The position numbers were made by a program, and so were the translations under genes. Below, in pieces: positions 7,895 to 16,907 of a DNA stretch of 35,712 bases; within the stretch, counting starts at the first letter, position 1, and each line of letters starts with the position of its first letter. The notes under the pieces were generated by a model. The model saw only the letters and a program-made list of their open reading frames with translations. It ran no database searches and was not told the origin of the DNA. Source of the DNA: JANWYT01 sp034432435 (lineage in GTDB: Bacteria > Chloroflexota > Anaerolineae > Aggregatilineales > Phototrophicaceae); contig DAOUBS010000018.1 of the NCBI GenBank assembly GCA_034432435.1, positions 1 through 35,712 on the forward strand, in the 5' to 3' direction.

Positions 7895-8018
7895 ATGAGA
7901 TACATCCGACTATGCCTAATCTTGTGCTGACATGCTAGATTCGCTTGGCATCGGTGCTCATAAAAGACGATGCGCGTTGTGCTGCTCACTTGCCTTACCC
8001 CCCAGAACAATAGTTCTG

Positions 8019-8027
8019 TGATACACT
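8019..8027 (+). promoter_or_regulatory. Extended -10 promoter of the response regulator cluster
   Basis: TGATACACT gives an extended -10 (TGn plus TACACT, 8022-8027). No convincing -35 lies 17 nt upstream. An inverted repeat, cagaac-aata-gttctg at 8003-8018, abuts it and could be an operator or a leader hairpin. Confidence 0.4.
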
Positions 8028-8077
8028 CAAACGCAGAGTTTTTACTGTGTTGGATGGTGTATAAGGAGTTCCCGCGG

Positions 8078-8443
8078 ATGGCCAAACGAGTATTGGTCAT
8101 TGAGGATAACCGCGACAATATGACACTCTTGGTAGACGTGCTTAAGTCACTCGATTACGAGGTCTTGCAAGCGACAGACGGAGAATCAGGTGTCGCGCTG
8201 GCACGGCAAGAAAGACCGGATCTGATCCTGATGGATTTGTCACTGCCTAAGATGGATGGGTGGACAGCCACAAGCATCCTCAAGGCTGACGATCATTTGC
8301 GCCATATTCCGATCATCGCGCTCACGGCTCATGCGATGGTAGGGGATCGTGATCGCGCGCTGGCTGCTGGCTGCGATGATTACATGAGCAAGCCGATCAG
8401 CCTACAGATGTTAGCCGTCAAACTGCAAGCCTACTTGGGGTGA
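8078..8443 (+). CDS. Single-domain response regulator (DivK/CheY-like)
   Basis: 121 aa consisting of one receiver domain. The acidic pair is in VLVIEDNRDN, the phospho-acceptor Asp is in LILMDLSLPKMDGW, and the Thr and Lys switch residues are in ALTAHA and MSKPIS. I place the start at 8078 (MAKRVLV) because AAGGAG at 8063-8068 is well spaced and the family begins here; an upstream ATG would add 36 unrelated residues. There is no output domain, so it probably relays phosphate or docks to a partner. It overlaps the next gene and heads a three-gene signalling cluster. Confidence 0.93.
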   Translation: MAKRVLVIEDNRDNMTLLVDVLKSLDYEVLQATDGESGVALARQERPDLILMDLSLPKMDGWTATSILKADDHLRHIPIIALTAHAMVGDRDRALAAGCDDYMSKPISLQMLAVKLQAYLG

Positions 8444-9480
8444 GCTTCATGAAAATTCTTGTAGTTGACGACAATCGTGAGAATGTCGAACTGATGGCTG
8501 ACATTTTGAGCATGAGCTATCAAGGCATCTTGAAGGCGTCTGATGGCAACACAGCGCTGCGCCTTGTGACTGAGCATCGCCCAGATTTGATCTTGCTCGA
8601 CGTCAACATGCCGATCATGACAGGCTTTGACGTTTGTGAGAGGATTAAGTCCAACCCTGAAACCCAAGACATTTCAATCATCATGGTGACGGCACTGGGC
8701 GATGTTGAAAGCCGCGTTAAAGGCTTATCGCTGGGGGCAGATGATTACCTCGTCAAACCGTACAGCGCTAAAGAACTGCTGGCGCGCGTCAAACGCCGGT
8801 TGAGCAACAAGCAGCGTGAAGATGAACTGCGCTCACAAACTGCGCATACGCGCGCGACGTTTGAGCGGTTCGTCTCACCGCAGGTCGTTCAGCGCCTGCT
8901 GACCAGCCCCGAGTCGGTTAAGTTGGGCGGCCAACTGCAACCAGTGGCGGTGTTGTTTGCGGATTTGGAAGGCTTTACCAGCCTGTCAGAGCGTGAGCAC
9001 CCAGAGACGCTGCTGCAAGTGTTGAACGCTTATCATGCGTTGTTTGGCAAGATCATCGGCTTGTATGGGGGGATAATTGACAAATTCGTTGGCGACGGCG
9101 TCATGGCGCTGTATAACACGCCGCATCCCCAACCAGACTACATCGCGCGCGCTGTCAAGTCCGCGCTGCACATTCAAGATGAGCTATACTGGTTTCATCA
9201 ACGGTTGGAGCCGGAGCATCGGCTGCTGGTGAACGTTGGCATCAGTCAAGGCCAAGCGGTGGTGGGCAACGTGGGCATGCTGAACCAGATGAACTTTACC
9301 GCGGTGGGAGACACCGTTAACGTGGCGGCAAGGTTGCAAGATTTGGCAACACGCGGCCAAATCTTGGTCACAGAGGCGGTGTATGCGGCCACTCAAGAGT
9401 TTGTCGTTGGCAAGTCACGTGGGGTGCTCACCGTCAAAGGGCGGCAAGAGCCAATCAGCGTTGTTCAGATTTCGAATTAA
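8440..9480 (+). CDS. Response regulator with class III adenylate/guanylate cyclase output
   Basis: 346 aa. The receiver (about 4-120) has Asp10/Asp11, phospho-acceptor Asp54 and Lys106. After a helical linker and FERFVSPQVV, the cyclase domain (about 165-345) carries metal-binding Asp175 (FADLEGFT) and Asp219 (FVGDG), purine-specifying Lys215 and Thr287 (FTAVGD), and transition-state Asn294 and Arg298. Lys/Thr is the pair known from cyanobacterial CyaC-type adenylate cyclases, so cAMP is the likely product. The GTG at 8440 overlaps the previous stop; ATG at 8449 is an alternative with GGGGTGA upstream. Confidence 0.94.
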   Translation: MSFMKILVVDDNRENVELMADILSMSYQGILKASDGNTALRLVTEHRPDLILLDVNMPIMTGFDVCERIKSNPETQDISIIMVTALGDVESRVKGLSLGADDYLVKPYSAKELLARVKRRLSNKQREDELRSQTAHTRATFERFVSPQVVQRLLTSPESVKLGGQLQPVAVLFADLEGFTSLSEREHPETLLQVLNAYHALFGKIIGLYGGIIDKFVGDGVMALYNTPHPQPDYIARAVKSALHIQDELYWFHQRLEPEHRLLVNVGISQGQAVVGNVGMLNQMNFTAVGDTVNVAARLQDLATRGQILVTEAVYAATQEFVVGKSRGVLTVKGRQEPISVVQISN

Positions 9481-9508
9481 CCGATTGAAGACTAGATAGG
9501 CCGTTGGT

Positions 9509-11065
9509 ATGCACTCAGAGACTGTGTTAATCGTAGACGATGGCAAAGACAACCGTCAGTTCTTGATTGAATATATCTTAAAGCCCAATGGCTTCCAAGC
9601 GTTGGAGGCAGCCGACGGGCTGGAAGGCCTGAACATGGCCATCGAGCACAAGCCGGATTTGATCTTGCTTGACTTTCAGATGCCTCGCCTGAACGGCCGT
9701 CAAGTGTTGGAAAAGATGCAAGAGCGCAACCTTGACATCCCCGTCATTTTGATGACGCTGCACGGCTCAGAAGAGATCGCCATCGAGGTTTACCGGTTGG
9801 GGGTGCGCGATTACGTCAAGAAACCCTTCTACCCAGAAGAGATGCTAGCAGCGATTGACCGCGCGCTGGCTGAAACGCGCCTACGCCGTGAACGCGACGC
9901 GCTGACAGAGCGTGTTCTCTCGGCTAATCGTGAGTTGCAGCGCCGTGTGAAAGAGCTGAACACCCTCTATCACCTCGGCAAGAGCGTTACCTCGTTGGCA
10001 GATATGGTGGAGCTGCTGCCGCGCATCGTCGATGCGATGGTGCAGGTCACCGGCGCAGAGGAAGCCTTCCTCGCGCTGATTGAGAACAAGCAGATCGTCA
10101 AACGGGCGATGCGTGACCAGCATATGGCCAAGTCGAAGGCAGTGAGCGAGGTCATCGACGATGTGATAGCTTGGCAGGCGATTAAGACGCGCCAGCCGAT
10201 TGTGGCACACCCTGAAGCGGGTGGCAGAGGCAGCCCCACCTCCAGCGTGTATGTGCCGATCGTGTGGCAAGAGCGCCCGATGGGCGTGCTAGCGGTGGCG
10301 AATTTTCAGCCCAACAGCCCCCTACTTTCCCAACAGGACGCGGCCTTGCTGAGCGCCATGTCCGATTATGTGGCGATTGCGATTCAGAACAGCCGCAACT
10401 TTGCGGCGGTTGTCAAGTCAAAGGACAAGCTGCGGGCCACGTTTGAGCAGTTTGTCGCGCCGTCTGTCGTTGAGCAGGTGCTGGCGCGCAAGGACGAGAT
10501 CAAACTGGGGGGCCAGCGCCAAGAGATCAGCGTGTTGTTTGCAGACATTCGCGGTTACACCGCGTGGAGCGAATCAGTGGAGCCAGAAAAGCTGGTTGAA
10601 ACGCTCAACCATTACCTCAATTTAGCGGCGGGGGTGATCCTCTCGTGGGAGGGGACGCTTGACAAATACCTCGGTGATGGGCTGATGGCGATCTTCAACG
10701 CGCCGCTGTCTCAACCCGATCACGTCTTTCGGGCGGCAGATGCAGCGCTGGCGGTGCGGCGCGCTGTGCAAGAGGTGAACTTGCAGCACGGCCACCAACT
10801 GCAAGTCGGAATTGGCGTGACGGTCGGTGAGGCCGTCGTGGGCTACATCGGCAACGAGCGCGCCTTGAACTACACTGCTGTGGGGGACACGGTGAACGTG
10901 GCCAAGCGCCTGCAAGAGATGGCGCAGCATGGCCAAATCTTGATTGATGAGCGCCTAGTGGCGCGCTTGGGCAACAGGGTGCGCGGCAAGAGCTTGGGCG
11001 AGGTCATACTCAAAGGGCGCAACAACGGAACTAAGATCTTCGAACTACACGACTTGATCGGCTAA
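9509..11065 (+). CDS. Receiver-GAF-class III cyclase
   Basis: 518 aa. The receiver (5-122) has Asp10/Asp11, Asp55 and Lys105. A coiled coil rich in Arg and Glu (about 123-152) leads to a GAF domain (about 160-298). The cyclase (about 338-518) has metal-binding Asp346 (FADIRGYT) and Asp390 (YLGDG), Lys386 and Thr456 as purine-specifying residues, and Asn463 and Arg467. It therefore looks active and probably makes cAMP. It is related to the preceding cyclase but has an extra sensor module. Its TAA stop overlaps the stop of der on the other strand, with no room for a separate terminator. Confidence 0.94.
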   Translation: MHSETVLIVDDGKDNRQFLIEYILKPNGFQALEAADGLEGLNMAIEHKPDLILLDFQMPRLNGRQVLEKMQERNLDIPVILMTLHGSEEIAIEVYRLGVRDYVKKPFYPEEMLAAIDRALAETRLRRERDALTERVLSANRELQRRVKELNTLYHLGKSVTSLADMVELLPRIVDAMVQVTGAEEAFLALIENKQIVKRAMRDQHMAKSKAVSEVIDDVIAWQAIKTRQPIVAHPEAGGRGSPTSSVYVPIVWQERPMGVLAVANFQPNSPLLSQQDAALLSAMSDYVAIAIQNSRNFAAVVKSKDKLRATFEQFVAPSVVEQVLARKDEIKLGGQRQEISVLFADIRGYTAWSESVEPEKLVETLNHYLNLAAGVILSWEGTLDKYLGDGLMAIFNAPLSQPDHVFRAADAALAVRRAVQEVNLQHGHQLQVGIGVTVGEAVVGYIGNERALNYTAVGDTVNVAKRLQEMAQHGQILIDERLVARLGNRVRGKSLGEVILKGRNNGTKIFELHDLIG

Positions 11066-12435
11066 AGGTCGCTGCCGCGCTGGCGGAAGCTGATGCGGAT
11101 CGGCGTGCCTTCGAACGGGTACTGCGCCCGAATCTGATTCTCAAGATAGCGCTCATACGAAAAGTGGACGATGCTCTTGTCGTTGACGTGCATCAGGAAG
11201 ATGGGCGGATTGGTGCGAACTTGCGTGGCGTAGAAGATCTTGAGCCGTTTGATCCCTTTGGTAGGGGGCGCGTGTTTCTCAACGGCGCTGCGCACGATCT
11301 GATTGAGCTCAGACGTGGCGATGCGCGCGAAACGGGCTTGATAGACGCGGTGCGCCGTCTCAAGCACGGTGTGGATGCGCTGGCCGGTGAGCGCGCTGAA
11401 GAAGATGATCGGCGCGTAGGGGATAAAGTGCAGCCGCTCGCGCACGGTGGCGATGAATTGGTTCATCGTGTAGGCGTCTTTCTCGATCGCATCCCACTTG
11501 TTGATGGCGATGACGATGCTCTTGAACTCCTCGATCACGTAGCCGGCGATGTGCTCATCTTGTTCCGTCACGCCTTGCTCGGCGTCGATGACGAGGATGG
11601 CGACGTGAGCGCGTTCGATGGCCTGCATGGCGCGCACGACGCTGAATTTCTCCACGCCCGGCTCGATGCGGCCACGGCGGCGGATGCCGGCGGTGTCGAT
11701 GAGCGTGATACGCTCACCGTGCCATGTGATGTCGGTGTCGATGGCGTCGCGCGTCGTGCCGGCAATCGGGCTAACGATCATGCGCTCCTCACCGGTCAGG
11801 CGATTGAGCAGAGTGCTCTTGCCCGCGTTGGGGCGGCCTACGATGGCGATCTTGAGGTGTTCGTCGTCGTCTTCGTCGTCGGTGTCATCGGCGATGTGAC
11901 GCACCGCGGCTACCACCTCATCGAGCAGATCGCCCACGCCGAGGCCGTGAATGGCGCTCACGGCGACTACTTCCCCCAACCCCAGGCCGTAAAACTCGAA
12001 GGCGTCGGGTATTTTGTGCTCGGTGTCGATCTTGTTGGCGGCGATGAAGATCGGCTTGTTCGTCGGGCGCAGTTCCTCGGCGATGGTCTCATCGGCGGCA
12101 GTGACGCCTTGCTGACCATCCACAACGAAGATGATGGCATCTGCTTCTTGGATGGCCTGCATCGCTTGGCTTTTGATTTGATCAACAAAGTCGATGCTGC
12201 CCTCAGCCAGTGGGGCGGTGTCGCGCACCCCTTTAGGCTGGTAGACCTCGATGCCGCCGGTGTCGACAATGTGGAAGTTGACGCCGTTCCAGTTACCGAT
12301 GGCTTGCAGGCGATCACGGGTGGTGCCGGGCATGTCGTGGATGACGGCCATCCGCTCGCCGACGATGCGATTGAAAAGGCTGCTCTTGCCGACGTTGGGG
12401 CGGCCAACGAGCGCCACGATGGGTTTGCGTTTCAT
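11062..12435 (-). CDS. der: Ribosome assembly GTPase Der (EngA)
   Basis: 457 aa with the diagnostic double GTPase. The first G domain has GRPNVGKS (11-18), DTGG and NKID. The second has GRPNAGKS near residue 200, DTAG and NKWD. A C-terminal KH-like domain follows (about 360-450). Der acts in 50S subunit maturation. An acidic DDTDDEDDDEH linker joins the two G domains. A TGATACAAT extended -10 lies 31-39 nt upstream, so it can be transcribed independently of the c-di-AMP genes before it. Confidence 0.98.
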   Translation of the reverse strand: MKRKPIVALVGRPNVGKSSLFNRIVGERMAVIHDMPGTTRDRLQAIGNWNGVNFHIVDTGGIEVYQPKGVRDTAPLAEGSIDFVDQIKSQAMQAIQEADAIIFVVDGQQGVTAADETIAEELRPTNKPIFIAANKIDTEHKIPDAFEFYGLGLGEVVAVSAIHGLGVGDLLDEVVAAVRHIADDTDDEDDDEHLKIAIVGRPNAGKSTLLNRLTGEERMIVSPIAGTTRDAIDTDITWHGERITLIDTAGIRRRGRIEPGVEKFSVVRAMQAIERAHVAILVIDAEQGVTEQDEHIAGYVIEEFKSIVIAINKWDAIEKDAYTMNQFIATVRERLHFIPYAPIIFFSALTGQRIHTVLETAHRVYQARFARIATSELNQIVRSAVEKHAPPTKGIKRLKIFYATQVRTNPPIFLMHVNDKSIVHFSYERYLENQIRAQYPFEGTPIRISFRQRGSDL

Positions 12436-12465
12436 GGTGCTGACTCGTTTTCTACGTGACCGTGC

Positions 12466-12474
12466 ATTGTATCA
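12466..12474 (-). promoter_or_regulatory. Extended -10 promoter of der
   Basis: On the minus strand TGATACAAT (12474-12466) is an extended -10 element. It lies in the 74-nt gap between cdaR and der. Confidence 0.45.
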
Positions 12475-12509
12475 TGAACTCGCGGTTGGTCGTAGGCTGG
12501 GTCTTGCGG

Positions 12510-13763
12510 TTAAGGGGTGCCGTTGGCGTTGGGCGAAGTGTTAGTTTGGACGATGGTCACGGTGACGGCGGCAGGCAGCAGGGTCGTGTCGAGCGTGACG
12601 CGCCCCTGCTGGATGATGACGCGCGGCGTTAGCTCCTGTGTGCCGACGGGCAGGCCGTTCAAGTCGACGATGGCGCGCACATCCAACGGGCTGATCTGGT
12701 TGACGATGCTGATCGGCCCGCTGATGACAATCGAGATCAGGTCGGGCGTCAGTGTCGCAGTGTAGCCTTCGTTCAGCCCGATGACCTCAATCGGAACTGA
12801 GTCGATCTGGCGAGCCGTCGTCTGAGCGGAGATGCCGAGGTTGACCGTGACGGTGCTGCTGCCGGAGAGGATCACGATGTCCTCCGGCAGCTCGACCTCC
12901 ACATCAACGCTGAAGTCGCTCGTCATGTCGGTGAGGTCGATGGAGGCGGTTTCGATGGTAGCCGGCAGTTGAGCCAAGCGGTCAGCGCTGCCGCTCACGT
13001 AGAGGATCTGCGGCTCATAGCCGATGCTGGTCAGCATGTATCCCTCTTCAAGCGTGTCCAACTCGATAGCAGGGCGGATGGTGAGCTGGCGCACGTCGGC
13101 GCGGGCGAAGATGTTCACGCTGACGGTGGCAGACCGTGGCTCAACCGTTACATCGTTGACGCGGTTGCCTTGCGCGTCGATGGGAACGAGCGGCGTCACG
13201 ACGTCAAGCGGGTTGCGCCGGTTGGAGAGGTCAAGCTGGGCGCGCACGGCCACCACCTGATTGACCTTGCTGCTGGCCCCTGTGACGGCTACTTGCAGCG
13301 TGTCGGCTTGTGGGGGGTCATAAGCGAAATCAACCGGTGGGGGCGCGCTGACGTTGATCTCCAACGGCTTTTGGGCAGTTGTGATCTGATCGACGGTGAC
13401 GGTGATCTGTGAGGGCTGGGTGTCGGCGGCGTAGATGCCGCGCCGCCCGATGTTGACCGTCAGCGGCACAGTGACTTGGCCAATGTCGGCTTCTGTCAGG
13501 TTGGCGCGCACGCTGATGTCATCCGCGGTGAGGAGACTGATGGCCGACTGCTGCCCACGCACGAACACGCGCACGGTGGGGGGGCGTGGCAGGTCGATCA
13601 CGGTGTAGCCCTCACGGGTGACGATGGTCACGGGGACGCTCGACAGCGTCTGCTGGGCGATGGGATCCGCTTGGACAGTGGCCAGAATCCACACAAGGAA
13701 CGCCAGCAAGAAACTGGCCAGCAGCCATGACAAATTGTAGAGGAAAGTCGAACGACGGTCCAT
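12510..13763 (-). CDS. cdaR: YbbR-domain protein, CdaR-like regulator of the diadenylate cyclase
   Basis: 417 aa. One N-terminal membrane helix (about residues 8-28, LSWLLASFLLAFLVWILATV) is followed by an extracytoplasmic part. That part is built of about four YbbR repeats rich in beta strands, with recurring V-x-V-x-G/P turns and phrases such as LPRPPTVRVFVRG. CdaR proteins bind and modulate the membrane cyclase CdaA. The ATG overlaps the cdaA stop in TGATG, which fits coupled translation of partners. The glmM gene that often follows is absent here. Confidence 0.9.
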   Translation of the reverse strand: MDRRSTFLYNLSWLLASFLLAFLVWILATVQADPIAQQTLSSVPVTIVTREGYTVIDLPRPPTVRVFVRGQQSAISLLTADDISVRANLTEADIGQVTVPLTVNIGRRGIYAADTQPSQITVTVDQITTAQKPLEINVSAPPPVDFAYDPPQADTLQVAVTGASSKVNQVVAVRAQLDLSNRRNPLDVVTPLVPIDAQGNRVNDVTVEPRSATVSVNIFARADVRQLTIRPAIELDTLEEGYMLTSIGYEPQILYVSGSADRLAQLPATIETASIDLTDMTSDFSVDVEVELPEDIVILSGSSTVTVNLGISAQTTARQIDSVPIEVIGLNEGYTATLTPDLISIVISGPISIVNQISPLDVRAIVDLNGLPVGTQELTPRVIIQQGRVTLDTTLLPAAVTVTIVQTNTSPNANGTP

Positions 13764-14626
13764 CAGCCCGCGGCCTTTCGCGGCTGCATCCCGAGCAGGC
13801 GCATCCCTTGCTCAAGGTAAGCGCGTAGCCCCGTGTTGGGCGTGGCCAGCGCATCAACGTAGGCGGCTCGCAGCAGCCCGCGCAGGCGCTCGGACTCAAG
13901 GCGCATGATAAGCTGCCCGTTTTGCGCTAGGCTGACACGCCCGGTCTCTTCCGAGACGATCACACACACTGCGTCGGTCACCTCGGTGATGCCAACCCCG
14001 GCGCGGTGGCGTGTGCCCATCTTGGGGGTGGGCAAATTGCGCGAGGCCGTCAGCGGGAGTACTGCCGCCGCAGAGACGAGCACGCCCTGCCGATTAATGA
14101 TGACTGCGCCATCGTGCAGCTCGGTCTTAGGCCAAAAGATGGTGAGCAGCAGCTCAGACCTGACCTGCCCTGCAATTTGAATGCCCGTGCTGGCGAATTC
14201 ATCAAGGCTGCTGTGCCGCTGAAGCACGATCAACGCCCCGTGGCGGCGTTCGCTCAGTTTTTCGGTGGCTTTCACGATCTCGTCGATGACGTCATCGAGG
14301 ACGTCATCGGAAGCATTGCTGAAGGACAGCCATCGCCCACGCCCGATGCGCTCGAACAGCGAGCGCAGTTCATTTTGGAAGATCAGCGGGACGGCCACCA
14401 GCAGCGCTGTCACTGCGTTGTTCAGCAGCCAATTCAGCGCTTGCAGCCTCAAGATGGTGGCGACGACGAACAGGCCGACGAAGAGGATCAAGATCCCGCG
14501 CAGCAGGGTAGCCGCCTGCCGCCCACGCAAGGACAGACTAATCGTGAAAAACAACAACGCGACAATGGTGATATCAACCAGTGCCGAAGGGGTGATATTC
14601 CCGATGACCCATAAAACTTCCTGCAC
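13763..14626 (-). CDS. cdaA: Diadenylate cyclase (c-di-AMP synthase)
   Basis: 287 aa, the usual CdaA length. About three membrane helices occupy residues 10-85. The DAC (DisA_N) domain follows with both catalytic signatures: DGA at 172-174 and RHRA at 206-209 (GTRHRAGVG). The enzyme condenses two ATP into c-di-AMP, which governs potassium and osmotic balance and wall homeostasis. The start is GTG at 14626 with AAGGAAG upstream. It lies 17 nt after the TPR gene and overlaps cdaR by one base. Confidence 0.96.
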   Translation of the reverse strand: MQEVLWVIGNITPSALVDITIVALLFFTISLSLRGRQAATLLRGILILFVGLFVVATILRLQALNWLLNNAVTALLVAVPLIFQNELRSLFERIGRGRWLSFSNASDDVLDDVIDEIVKATEKLSERRHGALIVLQRHSSLDEFASTGIQIAGQVRSELLLTIFWPKTELHDGAVIINRQGVLVSAAAVLPLTASRNLPTPKMGTRHRAGVGITEVTDAVCVIVSEETGRVSLAQNGQLIMRLESERLRGLLRAAYVDALATPNTGLRAYLEQGMRLLGMQPRKAAG

Positions 14627-14643
14627 GTTGCTTCCTTGCTTGC

Positions 14644-16896
14644 TTACTCCAGTTGTGAGAGCAGCTTTCGGTACTCCTCGACGCGATCGGGCTTGAGGGC
14701 GATGATCTGACGGACGGTGTTGGCTGCGTCTTTGTTCATGCCTGCCTCAAGCTGAAGCTCACCGAGCGCGTCCAACTGTTCGATGGCTTGGGCTGGCTGC
14801 CCCAGTTTGCGATAGATGCTGGCGAGGCGCGCGCGCAGCGCCATATCGCGCGGGAATTGTTCGACTAACTCCAAGAGCAGCGCCGTGATCTTGTTCACAG
14901 TGCCTTTTGAAGCATAAACCCCAAGCAGCGTGTCGAGTCGCTTGATTGCTTCGACGGTGTTCCCTTGATTGTAGTTGAGGTCGATCAGCCCCCGCAGCGC
15001 GCGCTCGTCATCGGGCGCTAGCTCAAGGATTTCTTCGTACACCTTTTGCACTTGGCGCGTGTTTAAACGCATCTGGTTGATCTCGGCGATGGCGTGCTTG
15101 ATCTCAACTAGTTTCTTGGTGGGGGCGCTGATGCGCCGTGCGAGTCGTTCGGACGCGGCAAACGTCTGACTGGCGCGATCAAAATCGCCCAACTGTTGGT
15201 AAGTGTTGGCGAGGTCGATGTATTGGTTGAGCGCGTCGCTCATCCTGTCTTGCTGTTCGAGCAGTTCGATGAGGTTCTGGCGCACTTCGACGTCAAGAGG
15301 GGCTATCTTGAGCACATCGGTGAGGATGGCCGCGGCGCGGTCGTTTTCTTCACGGGTCATGTAGGTGCGCGCGATCACGTTGTACTTCATAATCGCCTGA
15401 CGGATGCGGCCCTCTTTCATCAAGATTTCCGCCATGCGGATGTGCGCTGGCAGGTAGTAGGGGGCGATTTCCACTGCGCTGTGCGCTTCGTCCATCGCCA
15501 ACGTGTACAGCCCTTGACGAATATAACGATCAACCGTGGTGATGATCTCTGGCAGGCCGGATTCGCTGCCGCTGCTGGTCAGGATGTCGATCAAGCCGCG
15601 CGGGCCATCGCGGCGCAGGGTCTCCATCAGGTGCATCGTCATATCGCGCACGCGATTGCGCCAATGCTCACCGCTCAGGGCCGTGGCAAACTGCTCGTTC
15701 ATCTGCACGAGTGATTCACTGGTCGCGCCGTCTACCAACGATCCGAGCGTGATGTAGACGCGGTCGGCGTTTTCGTCGAGCGCGAACTCGCTCATCTCGC
15801 TGACGATCTTTTGCAGCGTCTGGATCAAGAAGCGGGCAGCTTTCTGCTGATCGTTGAGCTGGCGATAGGCCAGCCCGAGGCCGTGCGTTGCGCCGCTGAG
15901 GAGGTTCATATCAGCCATGGCCTCACCGAGGTGTTGTGTGGCCGCTTTGGCTTGCTGCTCCAGTACGAACAAGCCCCCGAGGCACATCTGGAGGGCCGGG
16001 CTGCGCAGGCCAGCGCGTTCGGCCTCGGTGTAGGCCGCGATGGCGGCGGCGTGGTTGCCCTGCCGATGATCTTCCAGCGCCTTCAAAGCTGGCATGACCG
16101 ATGGCTGTAGGCCAAGCTCAACGACGGAGGCCGCCAGCATCTCAAGGGCGAGTTCCATCGCCTCTCCCATCGGGCCGAGCGGGTTTGAACTCTCTGCCGG
16201 TGTAGGCTCGTTAAAGTCCGGCGTCCAGAAGAGTTGGCCGCTGAACTCTGGCTCGGCCTCGGCGGCTTTCTGCTGCGGTTTGCGGTTCAGCACGTCATCC
16301 GGCAGGCGAATTTCGCTGCCCGCTTGCAAGGCACGCAGCGAGTTCAGCGCGAGGGGGTTGCGCGGGTCAATCTTGAGGGCGCGCTCCACGGCTTTGATGG
16401 CTTTCTCAACGTCGTTCAGTCGGCGGAAGTTGTAAGCCAGCACTAGGTACTCACGCAGGGCGTTGGCCTTGTCGCCGATGCGCTCATAGGCCTGCGCCAA
16501 GCGCAGGTGAACGCTCACGAGGCCGGGCGTGAGTTCGGTGGCGTGCGCCCATGTGCGGATCGCCTTGTTGACATCGCGCATTTGCAGGTAGAGATCAGCT
16601 ACCTTCACGTACTGCACGGCAGCCTCTTTGAGCTGCCCCATGCGCTCGAGGATGTCGGCGGTGCGTTCCAGCGGCTCAGGCTCGTCGGGTGCAAGCTGGA
16701 TGGCGCGGCGGTACACCTTGAGGGCGCGCTCTAACTGGTTGCTGTTGAGCAGCGCCAAACCGAGGCTGACGTGCGCGTCGATGTCATCAGGGCGCACTTG
16801 CAGCGCTTTGGTGAACGACTCAACCGCTGCCCCCCAACGCAGCTGCCACGCTGCGTCTTGACCTGCTTGCATATAAGTGAGGTACTCGTCAGCCAT
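14644..16896 (-). CDS. Large TPR-repeat protein
   Basis: 750 aa, built of repeated 34-residue helical hairpins. Clear TPR units lie near residues 5-70 (AVESFTKALQVRPDDIDAH, then ALKVYRRAIQLAPDEPEP) and 120-200 (AIKAVERALKIDPRNPLAL), and many more occur in the C-terminal 350 residues (ILELAPDDERALRGLIDL). No signal peptide, enzyme motif or membrane segment is seen. It is probably a scaffold for protein complexes. It sits 11 nt after argF and 17 nt before cdaA, so a role with c-di-AMP synthesis is possible but unproven. Confidence 0.88.
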   Translation of the reverse strand: MADEYLTYMQAGQDAAWQLRWGAAVESFTKALQVRPDDIDAHVSLGLALLNSNQLERALKVYRRAIQLAPDEPEPLERTADILERMGQLKEAAVQYVKVADLYLQMRDVNKAIRTWAHATELTPGLVSVHLRLAQAYERIGDKANALREYLVLAYNFRRLNDVEKAIKAVERALKIDPRNPLALNSLRALQAGSEIRLPDDVLNRKPQQKAAEAEPEFSGQLFWTPDFNEPTPAESSNPLGPMGEAMELALEMLAASVVELGLQPSVMPALKALEDHRQGNHAAAIAAYTEAERAGLRSPALQMCLGGLFVLEQQAKAATQHLGEAMADMNLLSGATHGLGLAYRQLNDQQKAARFLIQTLQKIVSEMSEFALDENADRVYITLGSLVDGATSESLVQMNEQFATALSGEHWRNRVRDMTMHLMETLRRDGPRGLIDILTSSGSESGLPEIITTVDRYIRQGLYTLAMDEAHSAVEIAPYYLPAHIRMAEILMKEGRIRQAIMKYNVIARTYMTREENDRAAAILTDVLKIAPLDVEVRQNLIELLEQQDRMSDALNQYIDLANTYQQLGDFDRASQTFAASERLARRISAPTKKLVEIKHAIAEINQMRLNTRQVQKVYEEILELAPDDERALRGLIDLNYNQGNTVEAIKRLDTLLGVYASKGTVNKITALLLELVEQFPRDMALRARLASIYRKLGQPAQAIEQLDALGELQLEAGMNKDAANTVRQIIALKPDRVEEYRKLLSQLE

Positions 16897-16907
16897 GTGT
16901 CAATCCC

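Noticed and set aside
7970..8077. An N-terminal extension of the lone response regulator
   Set aside because: The 36 extra residues have no family match, contain the promoter and the inverted repeat, and the internal ATG has a better ribosome-binding site.
11164..12459. A 431-residue open frame on the plus strand
   Set aside because: It lies wholly antisense to der, whose GTPase motifs are complete; its composition (Asp, Val, Gly, His runs) is typical of a shadow frame.
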